NCBI GenBank assembly: GCA_004431415.1
Contig: QPMI01000335.1
Location: 1-49,322 of the forward strand
Origin: Cyanophora paradoxa
Taxonomy: Eukaryota > Glaucocystophyceae > Cyanophorales > Cyanophoraceae
Length of the DNA: 49,322 nt
Reading direction: 5' to 3'
A model generated the notes under the pieces. That model did no database searches. It saw only the letters and a list, made by a program, of their open reading frames with translations, and was not told the origin of the DNA. Of this stretch, positions 11,072-21,272 are shown piece by piece; position 1 is the first letter of the stretch, and every line of letters begins with the position of its first letter. The translations under genes and the position numbers were made by a program.

Positions 11072-14000
11072 TCACTCGGACGAGGAGGCAGCGGGGGCCG
11101 AAGCAGGGACCGCCGGTGCCGGGGCCGGTGCCGGGGCCGGGGCCGCGGCCGCGGCCGGCGCAGCGGCCGGCTTGGGGGCCGGCTTGGCGGCGGGCTTGGC
11201 GGCGGGCTTGGCGGCGGGCTTGCGGGCCCGCTTCGGCGTCGGCTTACGTGCGGCGGGCTGCGGCGCCGGCTTGGGAGCCGCGGGCTTCGGCGGCGCCGGC
11301 TTGGGAGCTGCCGGCTTGGGCGGCGCCGGCTTGGGCGGCGCCGGCTTGGGGGCGCGGACGCCTTGGGAGGGGCAGGGGCCGGCGGGGCGGGCTTCGCGGG
11401 CGGGGCGGGGGCGACGGCGGAGGCGCTGGCTTGGCCGCCACGGGGGCGGGGTGGGCGGGACGGCGGGGCGGGCGGGGCGGGGCGGGGCCTCCTTGGCCTC
11501 GGGGCGGGGCCTCCTCCGCCGGCTCGCGGGGCCGGCCTCGTGGCGCGGGCGCGCTCGCCGAAGAAGGCGCGGGGGCCGCGGTGCGCGTCGACGGCCTCGC
11601 CGGCGGCGTCGAAGCGGGCGGCGGGGGCGAGGCTGTTGTAGAGGCGCAGGTAGCACCAGTAGTTCGCCAGCACCGCCTTCGTGTAGTACCGCGTCTCCCC
11701 GAACGGGATCTCCTCCACGAACCGGTCCCAGTCCGCCGGCGCGGGGCCGGCGCCGGAGCTGGGGGCGCCGCGGGGGCCGCCGGGGCGGGCCGTGGGGCCC
11801 GCCGCTTGCGGGCGGCGGCGAGGGGCCCCTCGTCGAGGCGCCAGCCGACGATCGCGCCGCGCTTCGCCGCCTCCGCCGCCCGCTCCGCCGCCCGCTGCGC
11901 GATCCAGTGCTCCACGTTTCCGGGGCCTGCGCCGCCGCCTCTGCGGGCGCGAAGCGGGAGGGGCCGGGATCCGCACCGGCGTTGTAGCCGGCGAGCGCCA
12001 GCGCGGGGTTGCCCCGGAACCGTGCCATCATCTGTGGAGCGGGCAGAGTGGGCGGGGTACGGGGTTCCGAGGGAGGGGTGCGGGGCCGCACGTCGGCGAG
12101 GTACGAGGTGCCGACCATGATGGAGGCCTCCGGGGTCGCCAGGTCGAGGCTGCGCGGGGCGATCACGGGAAAGTCGGACGGATGGAGGCGGGGATGATCG
12201 AGAGGCGCTCGCCTGCCCAGGCCGAGCCCGGAAGCGACCATCTGGCCGGTGGACGGCATGACCTGAGGGGCGTGGTCGGCCCGCAAGCGCGGCGCGAACG
12301 GGCGGGCAGGCGGGCGGGGGTACAGCGGGGCGCGGCGCGCCTGCATGACGCCCTGGGCACCCGCCGAGGAGGTGAGGCCCGTCACGAAGCGGCTCTCCTG
12401 CGCCGAAGGCGTGAGGCGAGAGCCTGCGGGCTGGAGAGGGCCCGCCGGGGTATGACACAGCGCGAACCTGCCGGATGACGCTGAGGACCAGGAGAGGGTT
12501 CACGTTGCGCCTGGCACGCGTTCAGCAAGGCCCGCAGCTCTGCAGCGACACGCGGGGGCGCGGGCGCGCTTCCTGGCCCATTGCGACAGCTGCGGCCACC
12601 AGGCGAGGGGGTACAGAGCCTGCCAGAAGCCCGGGTGGTCCGAGAGGGCCTGCGGGGGAGGCGTTCGCGGTCGGTGCGACGGGGGGCGCGGCGGGGGGCG
12701 GGGGCGCGTGCCTCGTAGAGCTTGCGCTCGGTCCTACCGGTTCCGAGGGCCTGCCGCGCCTCCAGCGACGAGAGCCTAGGCCCCGCCCGGTCGTTAGGGG
12801 GCGGGGAGGAGGAGGAGGAGGGAGCGGGGCCGAAAGCTGCGCGCCTGGCGACGGCGCCGCCGTAGTCGCGGACGGCGTAGCGGAGGAAGGCGTCCGTGGC
12901 GATCTCCGCCGCCGAGACCACCGTCCGCTTCCGCGCGGGGAACTCCTTCTGCCACTGCGCCCACGCCTCCTCGTACCGCCCCTTCCGGTACAGCCTCCGC
13001 ACCTGCGGCGCCCGCCCCGCTCGGCCGCCGCCCCGCCGGGCGATTTGTGGGGGCACGGCCCGCACCCTCCAGGAGCCGCAGGGCAGGTCGACGCGGTACA
13101 GGGCGGGGAACTCGCCCTCCTCGGCCGGCAGGCCGGTGGCGGAGGCGACGGCGGCGGCCGCCGCGGCGGCCGTGGCGCCGGGCACCGCGGCCGGCGGGGC
13201 AACCGCCGGCTCGTCGAAGGGAACGAGCCCCTTCTCGGGGCACCCGACCGGTTTCCCCAGCTTCTCCGCCGAGCGCCAGGCTGAGGGGCGCGCGACGGGC
13301 GTGGGCGGCGCAGCGCGCGCACGGCGGTCGGGGGGAGGGGTGGGTACCGTAGTAGGAGCGGGGGTACCGGTCGAGGAGCTTCTGGAGGTCGCGGCGGCCG
13401 GCGTGCGAGAGGGAGGGGGCGGACGGGGAGCCCTCGCGCCGCGCGGACCAGAGGACGCGCCAGTAGGCCGCCGCCGCCGCGAAGCCGCCCTTTTTGTTGT
13501 GCCGCCCGATCTGGATCGGGTTCGAGCTCAGTCGGGGCGCGCGCGGGGGCCGGGGGTGCGGGCTGGGGGCGGCGGGGGCACCTCCTCGGCGCGGCGGATG
13601 GCGAGGGCGACGTTGCCGGCCTTGGCCGCCTCGAGGGCCTCGCCCCAGCGCAGCTCCGCCGCCACGTCCGACCCCGGGTACGACCGCAGGATCTCTTTCC
13701 GCACCGCCTCCGCCCGCTCCGGCTCCGTCTTTGCCAGCAGCCGCGACTGCTGCAGCATCGCCTGCCCCGCCGGCGTCACGCGGCGCCCCGCGGCGCTGCG
13801 CGCTCGAGCGCGCCTGCGGGCCGAGGGTCGGAAAGCGTCGGCGGAGCGTGGCGAGGTGCTCCATGGCCACTTGGTGCTCGCTCATCGCCGCGAGCTGGTA
13901 CAGTGCCCGGGCCGCCTCGTTGCTCTTGGGGAATCTGCGGGGCCGCGGGGACTCGACGCGCGCGCTTCGGGCGGGGCGCGGTGGCCGACGCACTTGCGCG

Positions 14001-14567
14001 AGAGCTCCGCGTATGTTTTCAGAGCGTCGGACTGGCGCCCCTCGGTCTCGGCGAGTTGCCCGGCGCGCCACATGCGCTCCGCGCTCGTCATCTGCCGCTG
14101 CTGCGCGTCCGTCGCGAAGATCTTCGCGGAGATGATGTCCGTGGCCAGCGACGGAGCGCTCCTACACAGCCCGAAGAACGCGCAGACGCGCGTGTTGAAG
14201 AGGTTCCACCATCCGTAGTGCCGGATTCTCCGGTTGATCCTGCGTACGCGCCGCTCCTTTCCTTCCGGGCTCGCCTCGGTGGCCATGAGCTGAGGCGAGC
14301 GGGGGCGTCGGAGGCGGCGAGCGTTCCGGGCAGGGCCGCTCAGCAGGCGCTCACCGGCCAAGGCTTGTTCAAGTTGATCAAGCCAATGTGTGCCATGCCA
14401 TGGGCTGCCCGGAACGGCGAGGGCAAGTTTGATGACTTGTTCGAGTTGATCGAGCCAATGTGCGACATGCCACGAGCTGCCCCGGACGAGGCCGGGGTTG
14501 AAACGCTCGCCGGGCCTGCCGCTACCGCGGGGAGGCTCGATTGCCGGGAGCGCCGAGCGCGCTTCAT
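11072..14567 (-). CDS. Soluble lytic murein transglycosylase (Slt70-like, GH23) with Lys/Pro/Ala-rich tail
   Basis: This enzyme type cleaves the MurNAc-GlcNAc bond of peptidoglycan, releasing 1,6-anhydro products. The long N-terminal part is alpha-helical with TPR-like segments (AERMWRAGQLAETEGRQSDA, AWAQWQKEFPARKRTVVSAA), as in the Slt70 superhelix. The catalytic domain starts at NVNPLLVLSVIRQ. After an intron come ESRFVTG (catalytic Glu first), SSAGAQGVMQVMPSTGQ, LDLATPEASIMVGTSYLADV, GNPALALAGYNAGPGNVEHW and FVEEIPFGETRYYTKAVLAN, all Slt hallmarks. A tail of PKPAAPKPAPPKPA-type repeats follows to the stop at 11072. The start at 14567 is preferred because GTGAGC..CTCAG splices that exon in frame; a downstream ATG at 14286 is the alternative. 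One intron has a GC donor. A frame slip near 11740 may be a missing base. A plastid (muroplast) location is inferred. Confidence 0.85.
14364..14488. repeat. Two imperfect copies, 72-nt period, in the transglycosylase leader exon
   Basis: Two copies beginning at 14364 and 14436 share CTTGTTC(A/G)AGTTGATC and (A/G)AGCCAATGTG(T/C)G. The 72-nt period is a multiple of three. In the proposed first exon of the transglycosylase they encode the paired segments GMSHIGSINSNK and GMAHIGLINLNK, which is consistent with an in-frame duplication in coding sequence. Confidence 0.75.
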
Positions 14568-14769
14568 CGCTTCGTCACGCTGTTCTAATGCTGCTCGCGC
14601 GCGCTCGCACGCCAGCCGGTTGAATCTGCTGGCGCCTAAGTTTCTGGCGCCGCGCCGAGCGGGTCCTGAGGTCGCGCCGTAGCCGCCAATGCCTTCGCTA
14701 TCTCGCGCGCGAGGCGTTCTTTCGCTCGCGCGCGCTCGGGAGCTGTGGTTGAGACAACTTTGAGTTCCA

Positions 14770-14777
14770 GGGTACAG
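14770..14777 (+). promoter_or_regulatory. GGGTACAG element just upstream of NDPK
   Basis: GGGTACAG ends 23 nt before the NDPK ATG, almost the same spacing as the identical octamer upstream of centrin. It is a candidate core-promoter element, supported only by recurrence in this window. Confidence 0.3.
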
Positions 14778-14800
14778 GGTTTCACCGCAAAATCCGCAAC

Positions 14801-15885
14801 ATGGCCTTCACCGTTGTCGTGCCCGCCGTCGCCAGCAGCAGCGCGGTCTTCTCGACCCGCTCCCAGACGAGCCAGGCCGCGGTCTCGCGCCAGCCCCGCG
14901 TCGCCCGCTCGGTGTTCGAGGCGAAGCAGCAGTTCGTCGCTGGCGAGGCCGCCTCGTTCCTGCCCGCTCGCTCTTTCAAGGCCTCCTCCTCCCCTTCCAC
15001 CTCTTTCGGTGCGCCAGCCTTCGGTGCGCCTCGCATTCCGGGCGAATCTTTCTCGACCCGTCTGCGCGCAGCGTTCGATATCCGCTGCGACAACACCGAG
15101 CGCACTTTCATCGCCATCAAGCCTGACGGCGTTCAGCGCGGCAAGGTTTGCGCCCCGCGCGGTGCGACGTCCGCTTGCCCTTAGCCCGCGTCACAGGTCG
15201 GCGCCATCATCTCCCGCTTCGAGGAGAAGGGCTACAAGCTCGTCGGCATGAAGGCGCTCATCCCGAGCAAGGCGCTCGCGGAGGAGCACTACGCGGCCCT
15301 GAAGGAGAAGCCCTTCTTCAACGACCTCGTCAGCTTCATCACCTCGGGCCCCGTCATCGGCATGGTGCGCGCGCGACCGGAGCTCGCGCGTACGCGGCGC
15401 TGACGCGTCGGCAGGTCTGGGAGGGCAAGGGCGTCGTCGCCACGGGCCGCAAGCTCATCGGCGCGACCAACCCGCTCGCCTCGGAGCCCGGCACCATCCG
15501 CGGCGACTTCGGCGTCGACGTCGGCCGGTGCGTGGGCCCCGGGCGGGGCGGGGCGGAGCGGGCCCCTTTAAGCTATCGCCAGCTTCCTGCCCCACGGGAG
15601 CGACTCCCCCCGCGCCGCCGCGCGAGAGCTCTCGCTGTGGTTCCCAGAAGCAGAGGAGGCGAGCGGCGCGCTCCCGCCTCGGGCCGCCGGCGCTGACGCT
15701 TTGGCCCCGCGCAGGAATGTGATCCACGGCTCGGACTCGGTGGAGAACGGCCAGCGCGAGATCAACTTGTGGTTCAAGGTCCGCCGCGCCGCCCGCTCCG
15801 CCTCGGCGCGCGCTGACGGGGGCGGCGGCAGTCGGAGGAGGTGTTCAACTGGACTCCCTCCACGACCTCCTGGATCTACGAGTAG
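14801..15885 (+). CDS. Nucleoside diphosphate kinase, plastid-targeted precursor
   Basis: NDPK transfers the gamma-phosphate between nucleoside triphosphates and diphosphates through a phospho-histidine. The start at 14801 gives [16 protein letters not shown], followed by a roughly 100-residue Ser/Ala/Arg-rich leader with repeated S-F and A-F pairs: a glaucophyte/red-type transit peptide. The mature enzyme starts near [18 protein letters not shown] and continues [44 protein letters not shown] and the active-site motif [16 protein letters not shown], ending [13 protein letters not shown]. All key residues (Lys of IKPDGVQRG, His of NVIHGSDS) are present. Four short introns separate the exons; the acceptors are preceded by CTGAC-type motifs, for example GCTGACGCGTCGGCAG near 15402. 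Confidence 0.93.
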
Positions 15886-16253
15886 ACGAGGCGGGCGGCG
15901 GGGCCTCGGTCATACGCGCCTGCATCACGGAGGCGCGCGCCGGGCCGGACGGGAGCATCGTGGTCAGCATCGACCGGACCGTCTTCAGGCCAGGCGGGCC
16001 CCACGCAGCGGACGTGGGGCGGTGACTTCTAGCCCACTTTGTAATGTAGCAACTTGTAGAGGCGCAATCTAGTTTCATTCAAGGCGTCTGCGCCTTCGGC
16101 TGCCTGGCCGGGGCCAGGGGATGACCTGGACAGTCTGCTCCTGAAGCTGCGCAGCGGCTGCTCCATTCATTCACGCACGAATTCGAAGTTTGCACGCGTG
16201 ATCATGAGAACTCCGGGATCTTGATCTAAGCCGACTAGAGCTAGCTGTCGGCC
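15886..16253. other. Intergenic region between convergent NDPK and enolase-like genes
   Basis: These 368 bases lie between two stop codons facing each other, so they should contain both 3' UTRs. The stretch 16030-16240 is AT-richer than the genes. I see no hairpin, repeat or coding feature I can defend. Confidence 0.4.
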
Positions 16254-18437
16254 TCAGGCCTTGCGGGTGCCCTCCTTGGACGCCGGCCGCTTCGCGTTGG
16301 CGGCGGCGGCGGCGGCGGCGGCGGCGGGCTCCGGGGGCCGCGGGAGGGGCTCCTCGGCCATGGGCTGGAGGGCGCCGGCCGCCTCGAGGGCCTCCTCGAT
16401 GGCGAGGAGGCGGTTGTACTTGGCGACCCGCTCGCCCCGCACCGGCGCCCCGATCTTCGCGTAGGGCGCCCCCAGCGCCACCGCCAGGTCCGCCAGGAAC
16501 GCGCCGTTCGTCTCCCCCGCCCGCTGGGAAGACCCGCCCCGCTCGCACCGGGCGGCCGGCGGCGCAGGGCGAGGGCAGGGGGGGCGCGGGGCGCACGTGG
16601 GAGACGACGAGCTTGGCGCCGGCGGCGCGGGCCTCGCGGGCGGCGGCGAAGGCCTCCCAGACCGTCCCCGCCTGCGCCAGCTTCACGCAGACCGCCGAGG
16701 GGGCCCAACCATCCGACGCCGCCTGCTCCACCCGCGACGCCTGCGCCGGTCGCGAGGCCGGGGTCAGCTCGGAGCTCGCGCACCCCCCTCCGGCCCCCGC
16801 GCACGCGTGTGGAGGTGGCGCGGTCGGAGCAGAGGAGGACGCGCGGCCCGAGGAGCTCCTTCGCCTTCTTCCACGCCTCCACGTCCTGCGCCGGCCCCGG
16901 CTCGCCGGCGGAGGGGGATGGCGAGGGCGGGAACGAGGGGGTACGCGCACGTTGGGCGAGAAGGGGTCCTCCAGCATAATGATGGACGGGTGCTGCGCGG
17001 GGCCGCCCAGCGCTGGGTACGCGCGCCGGAAAGCGGCCCTCGGGGGACCCGAACCTTGTCGAGGATGGCGGTGTAGTAGGTGCAGAGGTCGACGCCGGCG
17101 GCGGGCTTGCCGGGCGGCACTGCGGGGGCCATCGGTGCGGGGGCGGGGGGCGGGGGGGCGAAGGGGGCGGAGAGGGGAGCGCGCGGTCGGGTACGTCGTA
17201 GAGGCCGGTGTCCTTGTTCTGCAGGTCGTGCGCCGCGATGTCCACCGCCAGGTCCAACTGCGCCCGCCCCGCTCGGCCGGCCCCGCCCCGCACGCTCGCC
17301 GGGGCCGGCCCCCCGCACCTGCCCCTTCAGGCCGCACTCGTCGATGGCCTTCTCGACGAGCGTGCAGGCCTCGTCGAGGGTGGAGACGGCGGGGGCGAGG
17401 GCGCCCGTGACGGCCGTGTTCTGGCCCAGGGCCGCCTGGCTCGCCGCGAGGTTCTTGCCGAGGTGCTCGCGGACGGCGAGGACCATCTCGAGGGCCTGCC
17501 GGAAGCTCCCGCACGTCCGCGGCACGACGCACACCTGCTGCGCCTTCAGCTTGTTCGCCCCCGCCCGCGGCCCGCCCGCGATGACCGCCGCCACCGGCCG
17601 CGGCATCCGCAGCTGCTTCGGCGGCTGCGGCGGGCGCGGTCGGCGGTCAGCGGGCGCGGCGCGCCGGGGCGGGGGCCGGGGCGGGGCGGCTCGCCTCGGA
17701 GCTGAAGAGGGCGGAGAGGTGGCGGAAGAGGGGCACGCCGGCGGCGGCGGCCCCCGCCTCGGCGACCGCCATCGACACCGACGCGATGGCGTTCGCCCCC
17801 TGCTCCGCCTTGTTCGGCGTCTCGTCCGAGAGCCTGCCGCCCGCCCCGGCGCCCTCAGCGGGGAAGGCAAAGGGCGCCTCGGCGAGCCCCGCACCGGAGC
17901 GCGGCGTCGACCTCGGCCTGCCGCGAGGGGTCCCTCCCCAGCACGAGCGGCCGCAGGTGCTCCCGCACGTTCGCGACGGCCTTTTGCACGCCGCGGCCGC
18001 CCATCCGCGTCGGCTGCCGGCCCGTTAAGCGGCCGCCGACGGCGGGGCGGCGGGGGGTCAGACCTCGCCGTCTCGCAGCTCCACGCACTCGAATTCGTTC
18101 GCCCCGCACGCGTGCGCGCCGGCTGCGCTTGCCCGGCCCAGCACCTGCGCGCGTCGGGCGTCGGCGGGTCGCCTGGAGCGCAGCATCTAACGCGGCGAGG
18201 GCGAACCCGGCGGAGCCCGAGGTGCTCCACCTCGACCTCCACCTCGACGGCGGGGTGCCCTCTGCAGTCCAGGATTTCTCGCGCAGTCACGTCCGACACT
18301 TTGGGAGGCAGTGCTAGCGGTGTGCCGGCAAGCTCCCGCACGACGAAGGCTGCAACGTCATCGGGCTTCTGTGCTGCAAGCCTGTTGACTATGCGGGAGA
18401 AGAGCGCCTCAATGTTCTTCTCGCGTAGGTACTCCAT
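16254..18437 (-). CDS. Enolase-like protein with N-terminal dimerization/docking-type domain (ENO4-like), probably non-catalytic
   Basis: The first 37 or so residues ([33 protein letters not shown]) resemble a DPY-30/RIIa-type docking helix pair, as at the start of the ENO4 group. The enolase fold then begins with [20 protein letters not shown]. Retained enolase landmarks are [20 protein letters not shown] (metal Glu), [11 protein letters not shown] (catalytic Lys), VVSH joined to [18 protein letters not shown], and [16 protein letters not shown] (second Lys). The loop that carries His159 and Glu168 in yeast enolase reads [15 protein letters not shown], and the NVGDEGGFAPN motif carrying Glu211 reads [10 protein letters not shown], so key acid/base residues seem lost. 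A Pro/Ala-rich tail ends SKEGTRKA. A structural role in the axoneme is a reasonable inference; glycolytic activity is doubtful. Confidence 0.85.
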
Positions 18438-19114
18438 GGCAGCGGCTGCTTTGGGAGGTTTTGGGGCAGTTCTTCGGGTACAGCTGCCGCGCTAGATTGC
18501 ACTTCGAGACTAACTTGCTGCTTAATATATACAAGCAGTGCCTTGCCCCGTTCGAGCTTCGCTGGCCGGCCGCCAAACCCGTCTCGAGCCGGGCCTGTGT
18601 ACCCGTTCCGCCCGGACTTCAAATTTGGCGATGCCATCATGGCATGATGCCGCATGCAGTGCCATGAATCATGAATCATGATGTCGCGATCCGGGCCGCC
18701 GGGGCGCCAGCTGCGGACCCAGATCTAGAACTCAGTGACTACCGGTAGTCCTCTTGTCGACAACGCCGGAACGTCGGCACGCGCGGAACTTGCAAAGTCG
18801 AATATTCTCATTAATATCGATAGGAGGCCGGGCGGGCGGCTGTACAAAACGCATTCATGATGAAAACTGAAAATCGGAAAGCCAGGGTCAGGGGAAATTG
18901 CAGCTGCTGGGCATGAGCCGCTGCACCTCAGCTGATTACTAAGCTGAGTTTTGAGACGGGGCGGGATGGGGAAGCGGAGCTGCCACCGGTGGGGAGGGAA
19001 GGGGAAGGGAGGGGTGGAGTGCTGTCTGTCTGCATTAGCCTAGGCGACTAGCCTGCCTGGGGATGCACCTACCCAGAGCGAGATCGAAATGTGAAAGTCA
19101 GATAGACATCGGCA
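18438..19114. other. Intergenic region upstream of the enolase-like gene
   Basis: This 677-base gap contains the enolase-like promoter and the 3' region of the next minus-strand gene. A GGGTACAG lies at 18476-18483, about 40 nt upstream of the ATG on the opposite strand. From about 18500 to 18900 it is locally AT-rich (TTAATATATACA, ATTAATATCGA), and the repeated ATGAATCATGAATCATGATG near 18662 is a small tandem repeat. No gene was recognised. Confidence 0.4.
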
Positions 19115-21272
19115 TCATTCGATGTCTATGACGGTCGCTTCGCTGGCGGCGCCCCGCGCATCGGCGTCGCTGGGCGACGAGGCGAAGAGGACGCGGCGGG
19201 GCTTCGCGGCCCCGTTCGCGGCGGGGGCGGCGGGGGCGGCGCCGTTGGCGGCGGTGGCGGCGGGGGCGGCGCCGTTGGCGGCGGTGGCGGCGGGGACGGA
19301 AGAGGGGCGGAGGGCGGGGGCGCGGCGGCCACGGTGGCGGTGGCGGGGAAGTTGCTGGCGGCGCCGGCCGTCGAGCGGCTCCCGAGCTGGCCCATGGAGG
19401 CGAAGCCGGGGCCACCGGGCTCGCCGAGGACGGCGGCGGCGGAGGCGCGGCGCTGCTGGATGACGCTGCGGATGCCCCCGCCCGGCGTGGCCGGCCTTCG
19501 CAGCGACGCCAGCACCTCCGCCAGCGTGTCCGCCGGCGCCCCCGCGGGGCCCCCGCCGCCAGCAGCGCCTCCCGGGGTCCCGCCGCGCCGGCGCCGCCGC
19601 TGCGCTCGCCGGCGACATCGGCGAGCTCGCCTCGTCCTCGCCGCCCCCGCCGTCCCACGCCGCCCTCGCTATGCTGTTCGACCGCGCCAGCCGCCGCCGC
19701 CCCGCCTCCGCCGCCGCTGCCGCCCCTGCCTCCGCCGTCCAATCCCCCGACGTCGACGGCGCCGGCGCCGCAGGTTCCGAGCGCGCCCGCGCGGGGCCGG
19801 CCGCCGGCGCGGGATCCAGCGCCGAGGAGGAGGAGGCGTGCGGGCCGGGGCCGGGGCGGCGGCGGCGGCGGCGGCGCGGTGCGCTGCGGCGAGGCGGGCG
19901 CCCAGCGCCGCCTCCGGGGCCAGGCCCTCCGCGAAGCCCGCCCCAGGCCCGGCTGCGCCGGCGACCCGGGCCGCCCGTTCGCGCCGGCGAGCGGCCGGAA
20001 GCGCGCCCGCGCCGCCGCCAGCGCCGCGAGCCGCTCCTCCTCCGACTGCGGGGGCATCACCGGGGCCCCCGCGCCGCCCGCCTCCAGCCAGTTGGGCATC
20101 GAGCTGCGCCGCATGCCGAGCGCCGCCGCCGGGGGAGCGCCGGGGCGGCCTGCCCGAGGGCGGCGTGGCGGCGCGCGAGCTGCCGGCGCTGCTGCCGCGC
20201 TTGTCGCCGGCGCCCTTGCCCTCCTCCTTGGCGCCGGAGCCGCCGAAGCCGAAGATGCTGGCGAAGCTGACCTTCTTCTTGCGGCCGCGGCCGCTGCTCG
20301 CCCCGCCCCGCTCGTCGCCGCCGGCCGCCCCGCCTCCTCGTCCGCCGTGCTCCCCGTGCTGCCCTTCCTCGCGGGAGGGCCAGCCTCGGCGCCGCCCGCC
20401 TCGCCTCCGGGAGGGCGCCCCGCTGCTGCTCCCGCCGGCCGCCGGCGGCGGCGTCAGGCCCCGCGACGGGTAGTCGGCGTCCCCGCCGCCGGAGCGCGCC
20501 GTGCTGGGGTTGGAGCCGCCGCCGCCGTACCCGTCGGAGCTCTCGAGGGACATGCCCCGCCGGTAGCGCCGCCGGTAGCCGACGGAGCCGTCGCCGGCGA
20601 GGGCCCCCTCGGCGTCGCCCAGCGCCGCCGCGCTGCTGCTCCGGCTCGAGCCGCCCTGCCCCACGCTCCCCTCCGACGGCACCCGCCGCCCCGCCTCCCC
20701 GCCCTCCTCCGGCCCCTCGCCGCCGTCAACCCCCGGCGCCCAGCTCTGCTTCCGCGCCCCGACGACGATCGGCCCGCCCAGCCGGTCCTTCCGCTCCCCG
20801 GGTCGCGACTCCCGCGGGGGCGTCGGCGACCGAACCTCTGCGCGCGGCGGGGCGTGAGCGAGCGCGGTCGGAGTCGAGCTCGCGCGCCGGCGGGCTCACT
20901 CTGCGCGAGGCTGGAGGACGTCGAGGCCGTATCGTCGTCGTCATCCTCGTCGTCGTCCTTCTTCTTCTTCTTTCCGCCCTCCTCCGCCTCTTTTCTCCTC
21001 GCGAGCGCCGCGGATGGCTTGTCTATGTTCAAAATGGCCCTCGCGAACGGTCCTCTGTTCTTCGCGGCCGCCGCCAGCGCCCGGCACCACCTGCGGGCGC
21101 GGCGTGAGTGGAGAGGCGGCCGGATCGGCGCCGACGATGCGCACTCATTCTTCACCGCGGCGCTCTCCGCCCGCAAGAGCAGCTGCTTCTTTTTCTTCTT
21201 CTGCGCGTCGGCGGCAGGCAATTCGTTAGCAAGGGGCCCAAACAAGGGACGGCGAGACCCGCGTCGTTGCAA
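19115..21272 (-). CDS. Low-complexity Ser/Gly/Arg-rich protein, family not recognised
   Basis: I do not recognise this protein. A plausible start at 21272 gives MQRRGSRRPLFGPLANEL and a lysine cluster. Splicing then gives KNEWCRALAAAAKNRGPFAR, ILNIDKPSAALARRKEAEE, a KKKKKDDDEDDDDD charge block and, after an intron, VRSPTPPRESRPGERKD and LGGPIVVGARKQSWAPG. The middle is disordered (Gly/Ser/Arg) around a conserved-looking island RGRKKKVSFASIFGFGG; RRSSMPNWLEAGG and EEERLAALAAARARF follow in another frame. The C-terminal exons include RRPATPGGGIRSVIQQRRAS and end KPRRVLFASSPSDADARG..TVIDIE. Frames change at about 20100 and 19250 without clear introns, so either exons are misread or bases are missing. 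The RRxS and SP motifs suggest a phosphorylated regulatory protein; this is inference. Confidence 0.5.

Noticed and set aside
11160-11340. Tandem GGCGGCGGGCTTGG repeats considered as a minisatellite
   Set aside because: They encode the KPAAKPAA tail of the transglycosylase in frame up to its stop, so they are coding repeats and need no separate satellite explanation.
16021-16080. Possible short hairpin terminator after NDPK
   Set aside because: The eukaryotic context makes a rho-independent terminator meaningless, and no stable inverted repeat with a T run was found.
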